A stretch of DNA of 64,000 nt from Candidatus Thorarchaeota archaeon (GCA_016933575.1 JAFGAR010000070.1:21755-85754); one strand, 5' to 3'. Shown: positions 18,901 to 29,447, counted from the stretch's first letter. Translations and numbers: made by a program. The notes: generated by a model from the sequence alone, not told the origin.

Positions 18901-20509
18901 CCAGATAGCCTGCTTCCAAACCGTTTGACCAGAACACTTCAATTGAATATGTTCCATTATAATCTGCAATTGAGTCTATATTCCAGAGATAGTTTGTAAG
19001 ACCTCCAGACACTGATACATTTGCAGGTGTATATGTAACCACGCCTCCGTACCAAATTGTGAGATTTGTCATTCCGCTTTCCTGAGGAGTGCCAATTCCA
19101 TCTTCAACTGAAACATCAATATCGACGTCTGTGAGAATACTTACTTTATCTAGGATGGGAATTCCCGTAGAAGAATCAGAAAGATCTATTGCAGTGACAT
19201 AATTATCTGCAGTATTGGTTAGAATCCAAGTGCCATTCGTCAAGTCCGTACAGTAAACTAGACTTCCAATCTTTGTGAAATGTCCATAATCAATACTAGT
19301 GCTATTGTATAGTCCGATTGGAGTCCAATCTGACGGTATTGAAACATTCGCGAAATAAGTTGTTGTACCTGATGCTACTGGAAAGTCTAAAATCATTGAA
19401 ACATTCCAATATACTTGATCTCCTGAATTTATCACATTCCAAATAGTTGATGCAGTGCTCTCTTTCTTATATTGGAGGGTTATGTTATAATCTATGGTAA
19501 TCGACTGGTTCGATTGAAAATTAATTAATGCCATGTCATCATTTGATGTGAATGACCAAGATGTTCCACTTAAGCTGGTTCCATTGCCTGTTAGGGCAAT
19601 TTGCTCTGCGGTGGCATAAGTAAGAGGCGCATTTTCAGTCTTATTCCAAGGTGTATATGTATAGTTGAGTTCAGCTTCTCTTATTTGCCCTGCGTCATAG
19701 ACATCCCAATCATTTGGAGGTGCTACGTCACGTAAGTGATAGCCAGTCTGAAGACCTGCATAGGGATACCTTGCTTCCCACCAGATTGAATTGAACACCC
19801 ATTCATCCACTGGAAAAGGTAAGTATTGACCTATCATATTTGTCCCATCTATAACTACATAGTAGAACGTACTCGCATTCATAATAGCTCCGTCTGGAGA
19901 ACAATCGTGAGTTATTACTTGGTAAAAAGCAGTTTGACTGAATGGTGTTACCCATCCAGTGACATTAGTTTGTTTATCAGAAAAATTACTTCTCACAACG
20001 AGATATGCATGACCCAGAGTGGCTTCGTATTCTGGTGATCGGTAGGTAAGAGAGTAATTTTCCAGTTTTCCATCGTGAGGCTGATTGTAAAATTCTTGAT
20101 ACAATGCATCTGTTATCAATCCTGTATTATTCTCTATTTTGATGGCATCATTAGGATTGATGTTGAATGTCTTACGTTCCGCTGTAGCATTGATATCACT
20201 TGCATTGATTTCTATACTAAATAGTGTCCATCCTGGAATTTGATAGGATGAAAGGTCCAATTGTTCTTGATGGAGTGCATTGTTATATGAGTTCAAAATA
20301 CTCATTGACTGCCCATTAATGAATCGAGTCATTGATAACACGAGATTAGTATCGACTCCATCATTTCCCACATCTGCAATTATTGAATGATCATAAAATG
20401 GATTTGAGGTATTAGTAATCGGAGTCACTGTTGAGGGATTAATATCTGCAATAACGGGAATTATCAGTATTAGCATAAATAAGATGATTGAACTCCGGGT
20501 CTTTCTCAT
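15977..20509 (-). CDS. Giant surface protein with Ig-like repeats and a cytoplasmic longin-like/winged-helix tail
   Basis: 1510 aa. A signal peptide (residues 1-~22) leads into a ~400-residue N-terminal domain shared with the 2863-aa neighbour (QPHDGKLENY, LGHAYLVVRS, SDKQTN). About seven Ig-like beta-sandwich modules follow to ~1145, with many N-x-S/T sites for glycosylation. One TM helix lies at ~1150-1177. The ~330-residue inner part starts with a longin/roadblock-like domain (MFVDLESLRHFMAVYLDRG; LISGFIAAITSVYGEI), then a winged-helix-like segment (KVSKTEARILDYIAAV), and ends in a very acidic tail. The same longin-winged-helix module is in the soluble protein at 53622. It may couple surface contact to a GTPase or regulatory partner inside. 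Confidence 0.88.
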   Translation of the reverse strand: MRKTRSSIILFMLILIIPVIADINPSTVTPITNTSNPFYDHSIIADVGNDGVDTNLVLSMTRFINGQSMSILNSYNNALHQEQLDLSSYQIPGWTLFSIEINASDINATAERKTFNINPNDAIKIENNTGLITDALYQEFYNQPHDGKLENYSLTYRSPEYEATLGHAYLVVRSNFSDKQTNVTGWVTPFSQTAFYQVITHDCSPDGAIMNASTFYYVVIDGTNMIGQYLPFPVDEWVFNSIWWEARYPYAGLQTGYHLRDVAPPNDWDVYDAGQIREAELNYTYTPWNKTENAPLTYATAEQIALTGNGTSLSGTSWSFTSNDDMALINFQSNQSITIDYNITLQYKKESTASTIWNVINSGDQVYWNVSMILDFPVASGTTTYFANVSIPSDWTPIGLYNSTSIDYGHFTKIGSLVYCTDLTNGTWILTNTADNYVTAIDLSDSSTGIPILDKVSILTDVDIDVSVEDGIGTPQESGMTNLTIWYGGVVTYTPANVSVSGGLTNYLWNIDSIADYNGTYSIEVFWSNGLEAGYLVTEVFVFYSTTLVADDYSISAYADTSSAFSIGVDFDCIFPFLGIDDSLSDVTYSFGAIINATMDDQGNGRWTKDIDTTGMSSCIHLLYIYAEGYALENQSLIIAIDLTYETKPINWTWLQGNDISYLESTNLTVSYVDVNDIRIPGAWVNVTFESHTYNLTWDGIAEVYWIELHGENFTGVPGIISLNVSAWKIGYAPQYNDTLTISVSSETGVVFSVDWNPTDRNITYIEQITITVTYNFNSVPISDAWVRVTFVGYPLVNMTYNPLSEQWEVTLDGSDYLGTTTLTVRASRDGYDQGQETQTLYVTEDIPSLENSWTSSAATTDYATDAPLAMTVRDSIGTIISDAILYITVNGIETVYAVGEYSVNIAPPQTAGIYQVNVTMVRYGYETTTVFLTLSVRATTTISIDALDQEYEQWNLTVTVTYSDSLYSTPITGANVVMTLDGVDYTLAYSAGVYSIEILLDLTPGTYTVAIAASAPLANSASDTFSLLVQGKRSVNLELTSEGDPSIEGQIVSLIATLRYNDTGTPVVGQDIYFVVRITFVNGTQLVRDDSSQYDSTNTNGIATWNFEIPSGSIESIQAEAYYHGSRLLWSAEKAITVGAGTNPLLILFNFFFMDNIGRLILISFVVLGIVAATYNRKIKPKKRAARSSLDNQLQMFVDLESLRHFMAVYLDRGTCVFYHPFTDERIQPDLISGFIAAITSVYGEIKGDGVRGTLEEIQYHGLRLNSYSGDKIIGILILEGEMTPLLKDRLQFFVELFENQYERDLDGWTGLIDCFDPEWVVSTLNSAFNYSWLLPHRFGPTQKVSKTEARILDYIAAVRDERGEFFIRNLLTPLSEMLEESEAKILDRLLALQDKGAIVPVGVQTVLQRQGMGLSNGEPTEIMEGPSTEESEEDMEPVPEDEITEEEPEDIEEEKEEEPTHDKDVDIEPPPSESEKEIDPMEAFVKDVESLLTAKKDEEPKKDNTTEE

Positions 20510-20732
20510 ACTTCAGCCTCACATTGAAAGGTTCAACTATAGTTTGAACGTCTTAGAATTACTGAATCAATGGTTATTACATTTTGATTGTACGGACTAT
20601 TAAGCCACTAACCATTAGTACAATTTCAATCTGCTATTGGTTTGCTAATTATATATAGATATCCTGATTCACTCAACCCTAAGTTATTCCGATTTTTAGA
20701 ATAAACTGTCTATTTATTTCATATGTGCCAAT

Positions 20733-23700
20733 TTAATCCTTCTTCTTAATCAACCTCTTTGAGCCCTGGCGAACTTCCTCCAAACTGGAATCTGATTCTA
20801 ACAAATCTTTTACAATAGACCCTGTCTTGCTAGAAGATAATCCCAAGCGTTCTGATATTTCCGCACGGGTTAATCCAGTATCACTATTCAATATCTCCTG
20901 CCTGGCACGATTTATTGGATCTGTTAATGATATTGATTCAACGGGACTAACATTTGGTGTGGTTACTGGTGATGAGACATCTACAATTCCTGGTCCCCTT
21001 TTTCGTTTCATCAATGCTATAGCAAGAAGTGGAAATGAAACGCCTCCAGCTATTACTGCTATCATTACTGGATTGTTCAAGATTATGTCTAAGATACCAG
21101 AGTTTGGAGCTGTGATAGCTATGTGTCGGGGCGAAGATAATGCTAGCCACGTTGATAATGAGCCATTATATTGAACGACAATATCTAACGCAATTGCATC
21201 CAATGGCACAGTGAATTCGATTGTAGCCACTCCATCGCTGGAGGTCGATGCACCCATGATAGTAATTCGAGAACCATCTTCTGTAATAACAGTAATTGAG
21301 AATACTAGTTGAATACCACTAACTGGAGTACTTTGTTGATGAACTGTAGCTGTTACAAGAAGTACTTCGCCTGTCTGTATCTCTTCCACAGCAGATACTG
21401 AAATCGTATAGGTTGCTTTTTCCAGTATAACAAGATCAATGTATGCGATCTGAGTTTCGCAATCACTGGCTATTACTTCAAGCGACAGGTTGTATGTTCC
21501 TGGTACAAAAGTACTGAGCCAGATTGAAGTCGAATAATTCTGAGAGCCTGCTGAGTATACCAGCGAGTATTCAACACTATTTAGAACCACTTTCACATTG
21601 GCCCAATCAATTGGAATCATATTGTTCGTATCTGCTAACTTAATCGTGATTAGGATTGTTTCGTTTTCGTATTGGGAAATCTGTGAAGTGAATTCAATTT
21701 GGGTTGGTATTGGCATAACATCAATAATGACTTGACCAGTTCCGTTATCATATCCTGCACACTCAAGAAGTATATTCAAAGTATAGCTTCCAGTGTGTAC
21801 TGATCCACCTCCAATCTCAACAATATATGTCCCATTCCCTAAGTCTATCACGTTACTAGTACTAATCCAGTCAATAGATGAGAGAGCCCCACTAATTCCA
21901 CTATTTGTTCTTGTATCGAGGAATGTGAATCTAATGGAAGTAGACTCTCTTGCAAACATCACTAGAGGTTCGGGATTCACTACAATAGTGGGAATGAGTA
22001 AGATAGTAATTTCTAACATGTACGAATGTGTGGAATAGCCATAGGCTAATGTCGTGATGTTGAACGTATGTATACCAACGCCTAGGTCTTGTCCCTCAAT
22101 ATTTAGAACCCAATGGTCTGTACTCCACACTACACTCTGAGTCACTTCTTCTAGAGTGACAACACAAATGGCTCCTTGAATGATGCTCAAATTACTCATT
22201 CTATAGTAGATATCCGCCAGTTCATTTTCATCAAAATAGAACGTGCTTGTGGATGGTAAGACGCTCAATGTTGTGGATTCCTGAATGACTGTTAGAATGT
22301 TCGAATACCATCCGTCACTGTAACCCGTCATATTTGCAGTAACTGTAACATTCCATGTACCAAGGTCAATTTCCGATGCCAGAATACTAAAATGCCATTT
22401 CTTATCAATTGAATTATAGACAAGGTCATAGACTGTACCGTTGATTGAGAGTCGCACGGTTGCCCCAACTATTGGTTGAAAATCTTCAGTGTAAATGACC
22501 GTTAGATTTACAGTATCTGTATAGCTTGGTTGTAAGTTTCCCGGCTCCCAAGTCACAATAAATGAGTTTGCGGCAAGTGTCACATTTACTCCCAAAGTAA
22601 GGTTGGCTCGATGAGTGTAGCCATATAGCCATGCACTGATTGTAGCTTCGTAATAGCCTATGCCTAACTCATTACCGGAAATACTTATTCTCCAAGCATT
22701 TGATGAGTAAGTAAGATTGTAAATGTGCGTATCAATGGTCATATTGACTATTGCTGTATCAGGAACATCTCCTCCATAGTATGTATAATCAACTACTAAC
22801 GTCAGTACGCCTGTGTATTCGATTGTCACATTGCTTGGGTCCCAAATCACGCTAAGTTGATCTGTAATCACTTCACTGACCATCAAGGTTTCTAGAGCTT
22901 CTGCATAAGTATAACCATAGGCATCTGCTCGAATGATAACTGTATGTTCACCTAAGTCAAGATTGATACCGGTCAAATTGAAGTACCAAAGATCTCCAGA
23001 TGATAGTAATGGAATTGGAGTAGTTCCGTCGATTGAGATATTGATATTAACTCCTGTTGGAACTGCTTGACCTGTTAGAACATAGAAGTAGTTAGCAGTG
23101 AGGTCTATCTGACCTAGATAGTCAATTGTAATTGAATTCCAATCAAGATCTAGATTAGTTATAGCCTCAATTATATTGAATTCAATTGAGGCGTTTACTG
23201 CAAACTGATACCCATATTTACTGATGTTTACAACAACGACATGATTACCGAGATTAAATGAGTTGTTGAATTCAAACCAATAGACACCATTTGTTCCATG
23301 TAACACGTAAAGCGTTCCATTAATACTGATTGTCTTAAGCGTCGCGTTCTCGATGAGTGAACCATGGGAGTCTCGATATTCAATCTCAAGGATGATGCTC
23401 TCAGTCCAATCTATAGTATCTGTAAGCCAGGAAGCAATTGCTAGAGTTGGTTCTTCATCAACAGCAAGAGTTGTGGTTGCAAATTGACTTGAGTATACGT
23501 CCCCTGAAGCAAGTATACTCATGCTATAGTTACCTAATCCTGGAGGATTCATATTTCCATAGAATTTATACTGATAACCTCCTATAGAACCATTCCATAT
23601 TAGTGACCAATTATCAAACCCAATCGTGACATTTAGAATCCCTGTTGATATGCTAGTTCCATTACTCATCCTGTAGTAGACAGTTAAAGTTGTAGATTCA

Positions 23701-26700
23701 ATAAAGGTGATTGAATTGCCATTGGACCATGTCACTTGGATAGTTGTCGGATCTTTGGTCAGAGTGAGGTACTCTGATGTGTTATGAGCGATTTTGAAAC
23801 CATACTTTTTAGCATCAACCACAACTGTGTATGTTCCAAATCCCGGTGGAATATCCGATCCATTGAAGCAGATACCATATGAACCTTCAGTTGCATTCCA
23901 TAGGAGATTCCAAGTTTCAATCTCGATAGTAACATTGACCGATGCTCCCAGAATTGGTGATGAATTACTCATCAGATAGTCTACAAACAAGTATGTGTAT
24001 TCAAAATATGACACATTATTCTGATTTGGAGAACTCCATCTGGGTATCAAAGTTGTTATTTCTTCGTTTATGTGGAGATTCAGATAATTGTCAGTCAGCC
24101 CAACAAATCCAAATCTTTCTGCTTTAATCTTCAATTCATGTGTTCCGAATCCAGGCAATGAGTCAAATCCATTGAAAACTAAACGATATGTTTCACTTAG
24201 ACTATGCCAATGTAGCTCCCAGAACATAGTTGTATCGATGGTGACATTGACAGTTGCAAGAGCGATTGGTGTACCATCCGATGTTGTATAGTTCACAACG
24301 AGGATTGTTGATTCAACATAAGAAATATTGTCTCCACCAATCCAATAACAATCAATCATCACTGACTCGGATAGTATTCGTAATGTCTCTAAGTTATATT
24401 CAGCATCCTTATACCCTTCATGTAATATGTAAGTGCTAGAAATATAGAGTCTATGTGTTCCTAGACCTGGGGGATCCATATTACCAGTGAATGTGAATAC
24501 ATAGAGGTGTAGGTCTGAGTCGTACGTTGCTTCCCAGATATCCGTTCCAATTCGAATAGTCACGTACGCATCTTCAACAGGAGAACCATCTGATATGGAA
24601 TAATTGATGTGGATTGTTGCACTCTCTGTGAAAGTAATGGTATTATTTCCGTCCAACCATATGGCATGAAGTGTTGTTGCTTCTTGATTGAATGTGATGG
24701 ACTGCGAAATGTCAATTTGAGAGAGATAGTTTGATTTCCATGCTTGGGCTAGCAAAGTATGAGGTCCAATCACAGGAATGGGGAAAGTATCCCCTGTGAA
24801 GACCACCTCATATGCTTTTTCCGCCTCATTCCAATTTGCAGGCCAAGTCAAGACATATGTAACATTCACTGTTGCCCCTAGTACTGCAGCACCACTTTCC
24901 AATCGGTAATATATCCTGAGTATTGTTGTTTCGAGGTATGTTATTGTATCGCTTGGTACCCATTCAAAGGAAATGGTCGTGTCTTCTCGTCGTATTGTGA
25001 ATTTTTCTTCTAAATCGACAGATGGAAGATAGCCATAGCCAGAAGCATTGATTAATACGTCAAAAGTATCAAAGTAAAAACTACTATCATTACCTCTAAA
25101 CTCCCTTTCATACGCATTGCTAGTACTATTCCAGACGAGGTCCCAGAGAGTCCCATCTATCGTCACATTGAGCATTCCTGTTGTAATTGGTGTTGAGTTA
25201 CTCATGATGTACTGAACAGATAGGATCGTTGTACTATAGTAGGTGATATTATTACCATTAGTCCAAAAGATAACAAGACTGGTGGGTTCTAAGCCAATTG
25301 TCAGCGTTTCTGTATTATTTGATTGGTATTGGAAATCACTCTTTGAGGCATTGATGACTAGTGAATAGGTCATGAAATCTAGCGAGCTATCCGACCCTGA
25401 GAAAGTTCCTTCATAAGCGTGCGATTGAGAGTTCCATGTAAGATTCCACGTGACACTGTTTATTGTGACATTGACAACAGCATCGAGAATCCAAGTATCG
25501 TTATACATCATATAGAAGACTTGCAAAGTTGTATCTTCAACATAGGTGATATTATCACCATTGGTCCAAGTAATTGTCAATTTAGTCGGAATGACTGGAA
25601 TTATCAATTCTTCATCGTTATTTGTCTGGTAACCGAATCCGTAACTCCAAGCTTGGACAATTACAGTATAGGTTCCAACTCCAGGATATACATCCGAACC
25701 ATTGAATCTCAGTTGATAATATTCCGCAGACTCGTTCCAATACATCAACCATGTTCTTGAATTAACTGTTGCATTGATGTATTCTAACACTACTGGTTCA
25801 TCATTGTCATAGTTGTACTCAGCAATCAGGTAAGTATACTCATAGAATCCTGGGTTATTTACTCCATTTGCCCAGTAGACATACAGAGAAGTTGGTTCCT
25901 CAACAAGAGTGACTCTCTCAGTTGGATCCAATACTGCTTCAAATCCTAATCTTGATGCGTGAATAATTACGGTAAATGAGCCAAGTGCTGGTAGATCTTC
26001 AGATCCTTCAATATAGAGGTAGAATTTCTGCGCTGTTGAATTCCATACCATTGGCTTCAGAACACCTGCTACAGTTGCGTTGACAATGGCATCAGATATC
26101 GCACTATTGTTGTTATTCATGATATAATTTACAGTCAGGACACATCTACCCATGTAAGTAGTTTCATTCGTAGGAATCCATTGAACTATGAGTGTTGTTG
26201 CTTCATTTTCAATAGTAAGGGAATCGTTATCAAATACAGTAATGAATCCATATCGAGAAGCGTTAATTGCAAGAGAGTGTGTTCCTAAGCCGGGCGGTGC
26301 ATCACTTCCTGAGAATTCCCATCTATATGTCTGAGTTCCTCCATCCCAAGTAAGGTTCCATGTTGATACGCCAATCGTAATGTATACTATAGCACCTGAA
26401 ATTGGTGTTCCATTAGACATTGTGTAATTGATTGAGATAATCGTTGATTCAACATATGTTATTGTTGACGGACCTATCCATTGCGTATCAATGGTTGTTG
26501 GTTCTGGTCTTAATATCAGATCTTCATCTATATTCTCTTTATTGGCAAAACCGTACTTATCTGCTTTAATTGTCAGCTTATGCGTTCCAAAGCCTGGAGG
26601 CAAATCCGAACCATTGAATATCAAGATGTATGATTCTGATCCATCCCAAATTAGATTCCACGAAGGATATCCGCTGATTGTTACATTCACCATAGCTCCT

Positions 26701-29324
26701 TCAATAGGTGAACCATCACTCATATTGTAGGAAACGATTAGAGTAGTCTGCTGTACAAATGTGATATTGTAATCTGAGGACCATTTGATTGTTAATGAGG
26801 TTGACTCAATATTAATAGTAAATGAAGTAGTGCTGTTTGAATGGTTTTCAAATCCGAATTTTCCAGCCGCAATATTGATGCTATGTGTTCCCAATCCTGG
26901 AAGTACGTCACTACCATTAACAGTCAGATAGTATAGCTTTGAAATTGGATTCCAGTGTAGTTCCCAAGGTGTTGTATCAATTGTTACATTTACGATAGCA
27001 TCCAGTACTGGTTGACCATCAGACATTGTATAATTTACAATTAACATGGAGTCCTGTACATAGGTGATAACATCTCCATTTAACCAAGAAAATGTGAGAG
27101 AAGTGTACTCCTTATGAATCGTAAGTGTCTGAGTTGTGTCACTCTGTTCTCTATATCCTTCCCGCCAAGCCTCTATCTCGAGATTGAAGGCTCCAAATCC
27201 TGGGAATACATCAGTTCCATTGAACGTGATTCTATAGAGGCTTAGGTCTCCATCCCAATGGAGTGAATAAGGTGTTCCATCAATCGTTACATTGACAGTT
27301 GCATCAGTAACCGGGATTCCACCAACTCGATTGTAAGTCACTAACAGACTTGTTGTTTGGACATAAGAGATGTTGTTTGTATTCGACCATTGTACAAAAA
27401 GCGGTTGTGTATCATGAATGAGTAATGCATCAATAATTAAACTCTGGTTTTCTATTGCATACCCTTCAGCATAGACTCTAACAGTATAAATCCCTGAAGA
27501 TTTTCCTGATGTATCAATAGATGCTGTCCAAATTCCATTACTCAAATCTATCAGACTTGTATTAGTGCCTCCATCAAATGAATACATGACCATAGCATAA
27601 GCACCATCCAGTCCTTGAGGCGTGAATGTATCTGTTAGATTGACACTAATGGAAAAACTACTGTCAGTATATGCATCTATTTGATATGACGAAGCAGAGA
27701 AACTAGTAGGATAATAAAGGACCAGCTCTTTAGTTCTGTATCCTGCTTCTGTGCCATTACACCAGTATTCAGTAATTGTATACTGACCATTTGAAAGTGT
27801 AGTTGAACTAATGTCCCATAAGTAATGTGATTTTCCAGTGACTACTGACTGATTATTTGGAGCCCATATTTTGGAACTAAGATGAAAGATCGTGAGATTC
27901 GTAGTACCTGTACCCACGGGATTTAGATCTATATCTGTCAAAGTTGAATTGATATTAATTTCAGAATCTATGGAAGTCTTCGTAAAAACCTCAATATCAT
28001 TTTCTGCATCATAAGTCTGTATTGAAGTTAGATAATTTCGAGATGAGGATATCAGAGTCCAAGTATCGTTGCTTAATTCAGAGCATTGGATGACACTTTG
28101 AAGTCTTTCATAGCTCGAGTGGTTTGTAGATGGTGCTGATGATTTGTAGAGTCCTGACACAATCCATGTTGTTGGTATTGTTAGATTGAGAAATTTCCGT
28201 TCAGCTATCATTGGATATTCAATAGCAGTTGATACATTCCATTCTATATCTTGTCCCGACTCGGTGGCAAACCAATTTGAAGGCGATGATACTGATTTTC
28301 TGTAAGAAAGTACCATTGTATAGGAAATCTCAACAGACTGACTTGAGTCAAATTCTATGCAATCAATATTATCTTCATCAGAAAAAATCCATGTTAATCC
28401 TGAAAGCGCTGATGTGTTACCCCTAATATTTACACTCGTTGGATCCAAGTAGACAAGAGCATTGTTACTGGTCTTATTCCATGGTGTGTATGTATAGTTG
28501 AGTTCGGCTTCTCTCATCTGCCCAGAATCATATTGATCCCAAATACCATCTCTAATGTGATATCCTGTTTCAAGTCCGAGATAGGGATATTGTGCCCTCC
28601 AGTATATTTTATTGAATTTCCATTGACCATCGTAAATCCCCTCCATTCCAGTCCCATCGATAACAACATAGTATTTAGTACTAGCATTTAGAATTGCATT
28701 ATCAAGTGAGCACTCATGAGTGATTGTCACCCAAGACAATCCTTGTTGAAACGGAGTTATCCATGAAGTGATATTTGTCTGTTTATCTGAATAATCACTC
28801 CTTACCACGAGGTAAGCATGTCCAAGATCCGGATAGTATGGATATACTAGTGCACCAAATGTGTAATTTTCTAATTTTCCATCGTGTGGTTGACTATAAA
28901 ATTCCTGATATAATGCATCGTATACGAGCCCTGAAACGTTTTGAGTATTAATGTAGTTATTTGGATTCACACTGAGCCTTTCATGCTCTGCAACAGCAGT
29001 GATCGAACCAACTTCTATTGAAACCTCATACAGTTCCCATGATGGAATATAATATTCTAAAAGGTTCAACTCTCCTACATGCTGATTAATGTTAGAATAG
29101 GAGTTTACAATATGCAAGGATTGTGTACTAATGTTACGTGTCATGAAAGCTATTGAGTCTGATATACTTCCTAATCCTTCGACCGATGCTAAGGTTGAAA
29201 AATTGTGAAAAGTACTATCCTGATTAAATTCACTGGCATAGCTGTTTTCTAAAGTCGTATTTCCTGTTGGAACAGATAATAAGCTAATCATAAGGAAGAC
29301 CATTAAAACAGCCAAACGTTTCAT
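20733..29324 (-). CDS. Giant Ig-repeat surface protein with a cytoplasmic winged-helix domain
   Basis: 2863 aa. A signal peptide (MKRLAVLMVFLMISLLSV) and a ~630-residue N-terminal part (shared with the gene at 15977) precede about 21 consecutive Ig-like modules of ~95-105 residues (residues ~635-2738). The first ~13 are close copies with a recurring plan: W near the start, ITY-x-EST, a YxMSxGTPI-like turn, VNVTI, a W-x-L-x-W pair, FNGSD-x-PPG-x-GTH and A-x-x-x-GF. N-x-S/T sites are dense. One TM helix (~2748-2772) is followed by KRKRG and a ~60-residue winged helix (TRAEISERLGLSSSKTGSIV). GAGG precedes the ATG. It looks like a cell-surface stalk joined directly to a DNA-binding-type domain. 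Confidence 0.88.
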   Translation of the reverse strand: MKRLAVLMVFLMISLLSVPTGNTTLENSYASEFNQDSTFHNFSTLASVEGLGSISDSIAFMTRNISTQSLHIVNSYSNINQHVGELNLLEYYIPSWELYEVSIEVGSITAVAEHERLSVNPNNYINTQNVSGLVYDALYQEFYSQPHDGKLENYTFGALVYPYYPDLGHAYLVVRSDYSDKQTNITSWITPFQQGLSWVTITHECSLDNAILNASTKYYVVIDGTGMEGIYDGQWKFNKIYWRAQYPYLGLETGYHIRDGIWDQYDSGQMREAELNYTYTPWNKTSNNALVYLDPTSVNIRGNTSALSGLTWIFSDEDNIDCIEFDSSQSVEISYTMVLSYRKSVSSPSNWFATESGQDIEWNVSTAIEYPMIAERKFLNLTIPTTWIVSGLYKSSAPSTNHSSYERLQSVIQCSELSNDTWTLISSSRNYLTSIQTYDAENDIEVFTKTSIDSEININSTLTDIDLNPVGTGTTNLTIFHLSSKIWAPNNQSVVTGKSHYLWDISSTTLSNGQYTITEYWCNGTEAGYRTKELVLYYPTSFSASSYQIDAYTDSSFSISVNLTDTFTPQGLDGAYAMVMYSFDGGTNTSLIDLSNGIWTASIDTSGKSSGIYTVRVYAEGYAIENQSLIIDALLIHDTQPLFVQWSNTNNISYVQTTSLLVTYNRVGGIPVTDATVNVTIDGTPYSLHWDGDLSLYRITFNGTDVFPGFGAFNLEIEAWREGYREQSDTTQTLTIHKEYTSLTFSWLNGDVITYVQDSMLIVNYTMSDGQPVLDAIVNVTIDTTPWELHWNPISKLYYLTVNGSDVLPGLGTHSINIAAGKFGFENHSNSTTSFTINIESTSLTIKWSSDYNITFVQQTTLIVSYNMSDGSPIEGAMVNVTISGYPSWNLIWDGSESYILIFNGSDLPPGFGTHKLTIKADKYGFANKENIDEDLILRPEPTTIDTQWIGPSTITYVESTIISINYTMSNGTPISGAIVYITIGVSTWNLTWDGGTQTYRWEFSGSDAPPGLGTHSLAINASRYGFITVFDNDSLTIENEATTLIVQWIPTNETTYMGRCVLTVNYIMNNNNSAISDAIVNATVAGVLKPMVWNSTAQKFYLYIEGSEDLPALGSFTVIIHASRLGFEAVLDPTERVTLVEEPTSLYVYWANGVNNPGFYEYTYLIAEYNYDNDEPVVLEYINATVNSRTWLMYWNESAEYYQLRFNGSDVYPGVGTYTVIVQAWSYGFGYQTNNDEELIIPVIPTKLTITWTNGDNITYVEDTTLQVFYMMYNDTWILDAVVNVTINSVTWNLTWNSQSHAYEGTFSGSDSSLDFMTYSLVINASKSDFQYQSNNTETLTIGLEPTSLVIFWTNGNNITYYSTTILSVQYIMSNSTPITTGMLNVTIDGTLWDLVWNSTSNAYEREFRGNDSSFYFDTFDVLINASGYGYLPSVDLEEKFTIRREDTTISFEWVPSDTITYLETTILRIYYRLESGAAVLGATVNVTYVLTWPANWNEAEKAYEVVFTGDTFPIPVIGPHTLLAQAWKSNYLSQIDISQSITFNQEATTLHAIWLDGNNTITFTESATIHINYSISDGSPVEDAYVTIRIGTDIWEATYDSDLHLYVFTFTGNMDPPGLGTHRLYISSTYILHEGYKDAEYNLETLRILSESVMIDCYWIGGDNISYVESTILVVNYTTSDGTPIALATVNVTIDTTMFWELHWHSLSETYRLVFNGFDSLPGFGTHELKIKAERFGFVGLTDNYLNLHINEEITTLIPRWSSPNQNNVSYFEYTYLFVDYLMSNSSPILGASVNVTIEIETWNLLWNATEGSYGICFNGSDIPPGFGTYTVVVDAKKYGFKIAHNTSEYLTLTKDPTTIQVTWSNGNSITFIESTTLTVYYRMSNGTSISTGILNVTIGFDNWSLIWNGSIGGYQYKFYGNMNPPGLGNYSMSILASGDVYSSQFATTTLAVDEEPTLAIASWLTDTIDWTESIILEIEYRDSHGSLIENATLKTISINGTLYVLHGTNGVYWFEFNNSFNLGNHVVVVNISKYGYQFAVNASIEFNIIEAITNLDLDWNSITIDYLGQIDLTANYFYVLTGQAVPTGVNINISIDGTTPIPLLSSGDLWYFNLTGINLDLGEHTVIIRADAYGYTYAEALETLMVSEVITDQLSVIWDPSNVTIEYTGVLTLVVDYTYYGGDVPDTAIVNMTIDTHIYNLTYSSNAWRISISGNELGIGYYEATISAWLYGYTHRANLTLGVNVTLAANSFIVTWEPGNLQPSYTDTVNLTVIYTEDFQPIVGATVRLSINGTVYDLVYNSIDKKWHFSILASEIDLGTWNVTVTANMTGYSDGWYSNILTVIQESTTLSVLPSTSTFYFDENELADIYYRMSNLSIIQGAICVVTLEEVTQSVVWSTDHWVLNIEGQDLGVGIHTFNITTLAYGYSTHSYMLEITILLIPTIVVNPEPLVMFARESTSIRFTFLDTRTNSGISGALSSIDWISTSNVIDLGNGTYIVEIGGGSVHTGSYTLNILLECAGYDNGTGQVIIDVMPIPTQIEFTSQISQYENETILITIKLADTNNMIPIDWANVKVVLNSVEYSLVYSAGSQNYSTSIWLSTFVPGTYNLSLEVIASDCETQIAYIDLVILEKATYTISVSAVEEIQTGEVLLVTATVHQQSTPVSGIQLVFSITVITEDGSRITIMGASTSSDGVATIEFTVPLDAIALDIVVQYNGSLSTWLALSSPRHIAITAPNSGILDIILNNPVMIAVIAGGVSFPLLAIALMKRKRGPGIVDVSSPVTTPNVSPVESISLTDPINRARQEILNSDTGLTRAEISERLGLSSSKTGSIVKDLLESDSSLEEVRQGSKRLIKKKD
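21110..27420 (-). repeat. Coding array of about 21 Ig-like modules
   Basis: Within the 2863-aa gene, units of ~300 bp repeat from about 27420 down to 21110. Protein similarity is high for roughly the first 13 modules and falls off toward the membrane. DNA copies have diverged enough that exact long repeats are not obvious, which argues for an old array kept by selection, not recent slippage. Confidence 0.8.
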
Positions 29325-29447
29325 CTTATTTTTCCTCAGGCAACAAACGGTCGATGAACTGCACGACAGATATACATATCTTCCTCATTTTGTTTGAAAA
29401 GGTGAGCTGTTATGTACTACTTTTCATTTAAAGAAGGGTTCGTCGAA

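Noticed and set aside
21110..27420. Regular ~300-bp periodicity as a CRISPR or satellite array
   Set aside because: The period lies in one continuous coding frame and is explained by Ig-like protein modules; the DNA copies are strongly diverged.
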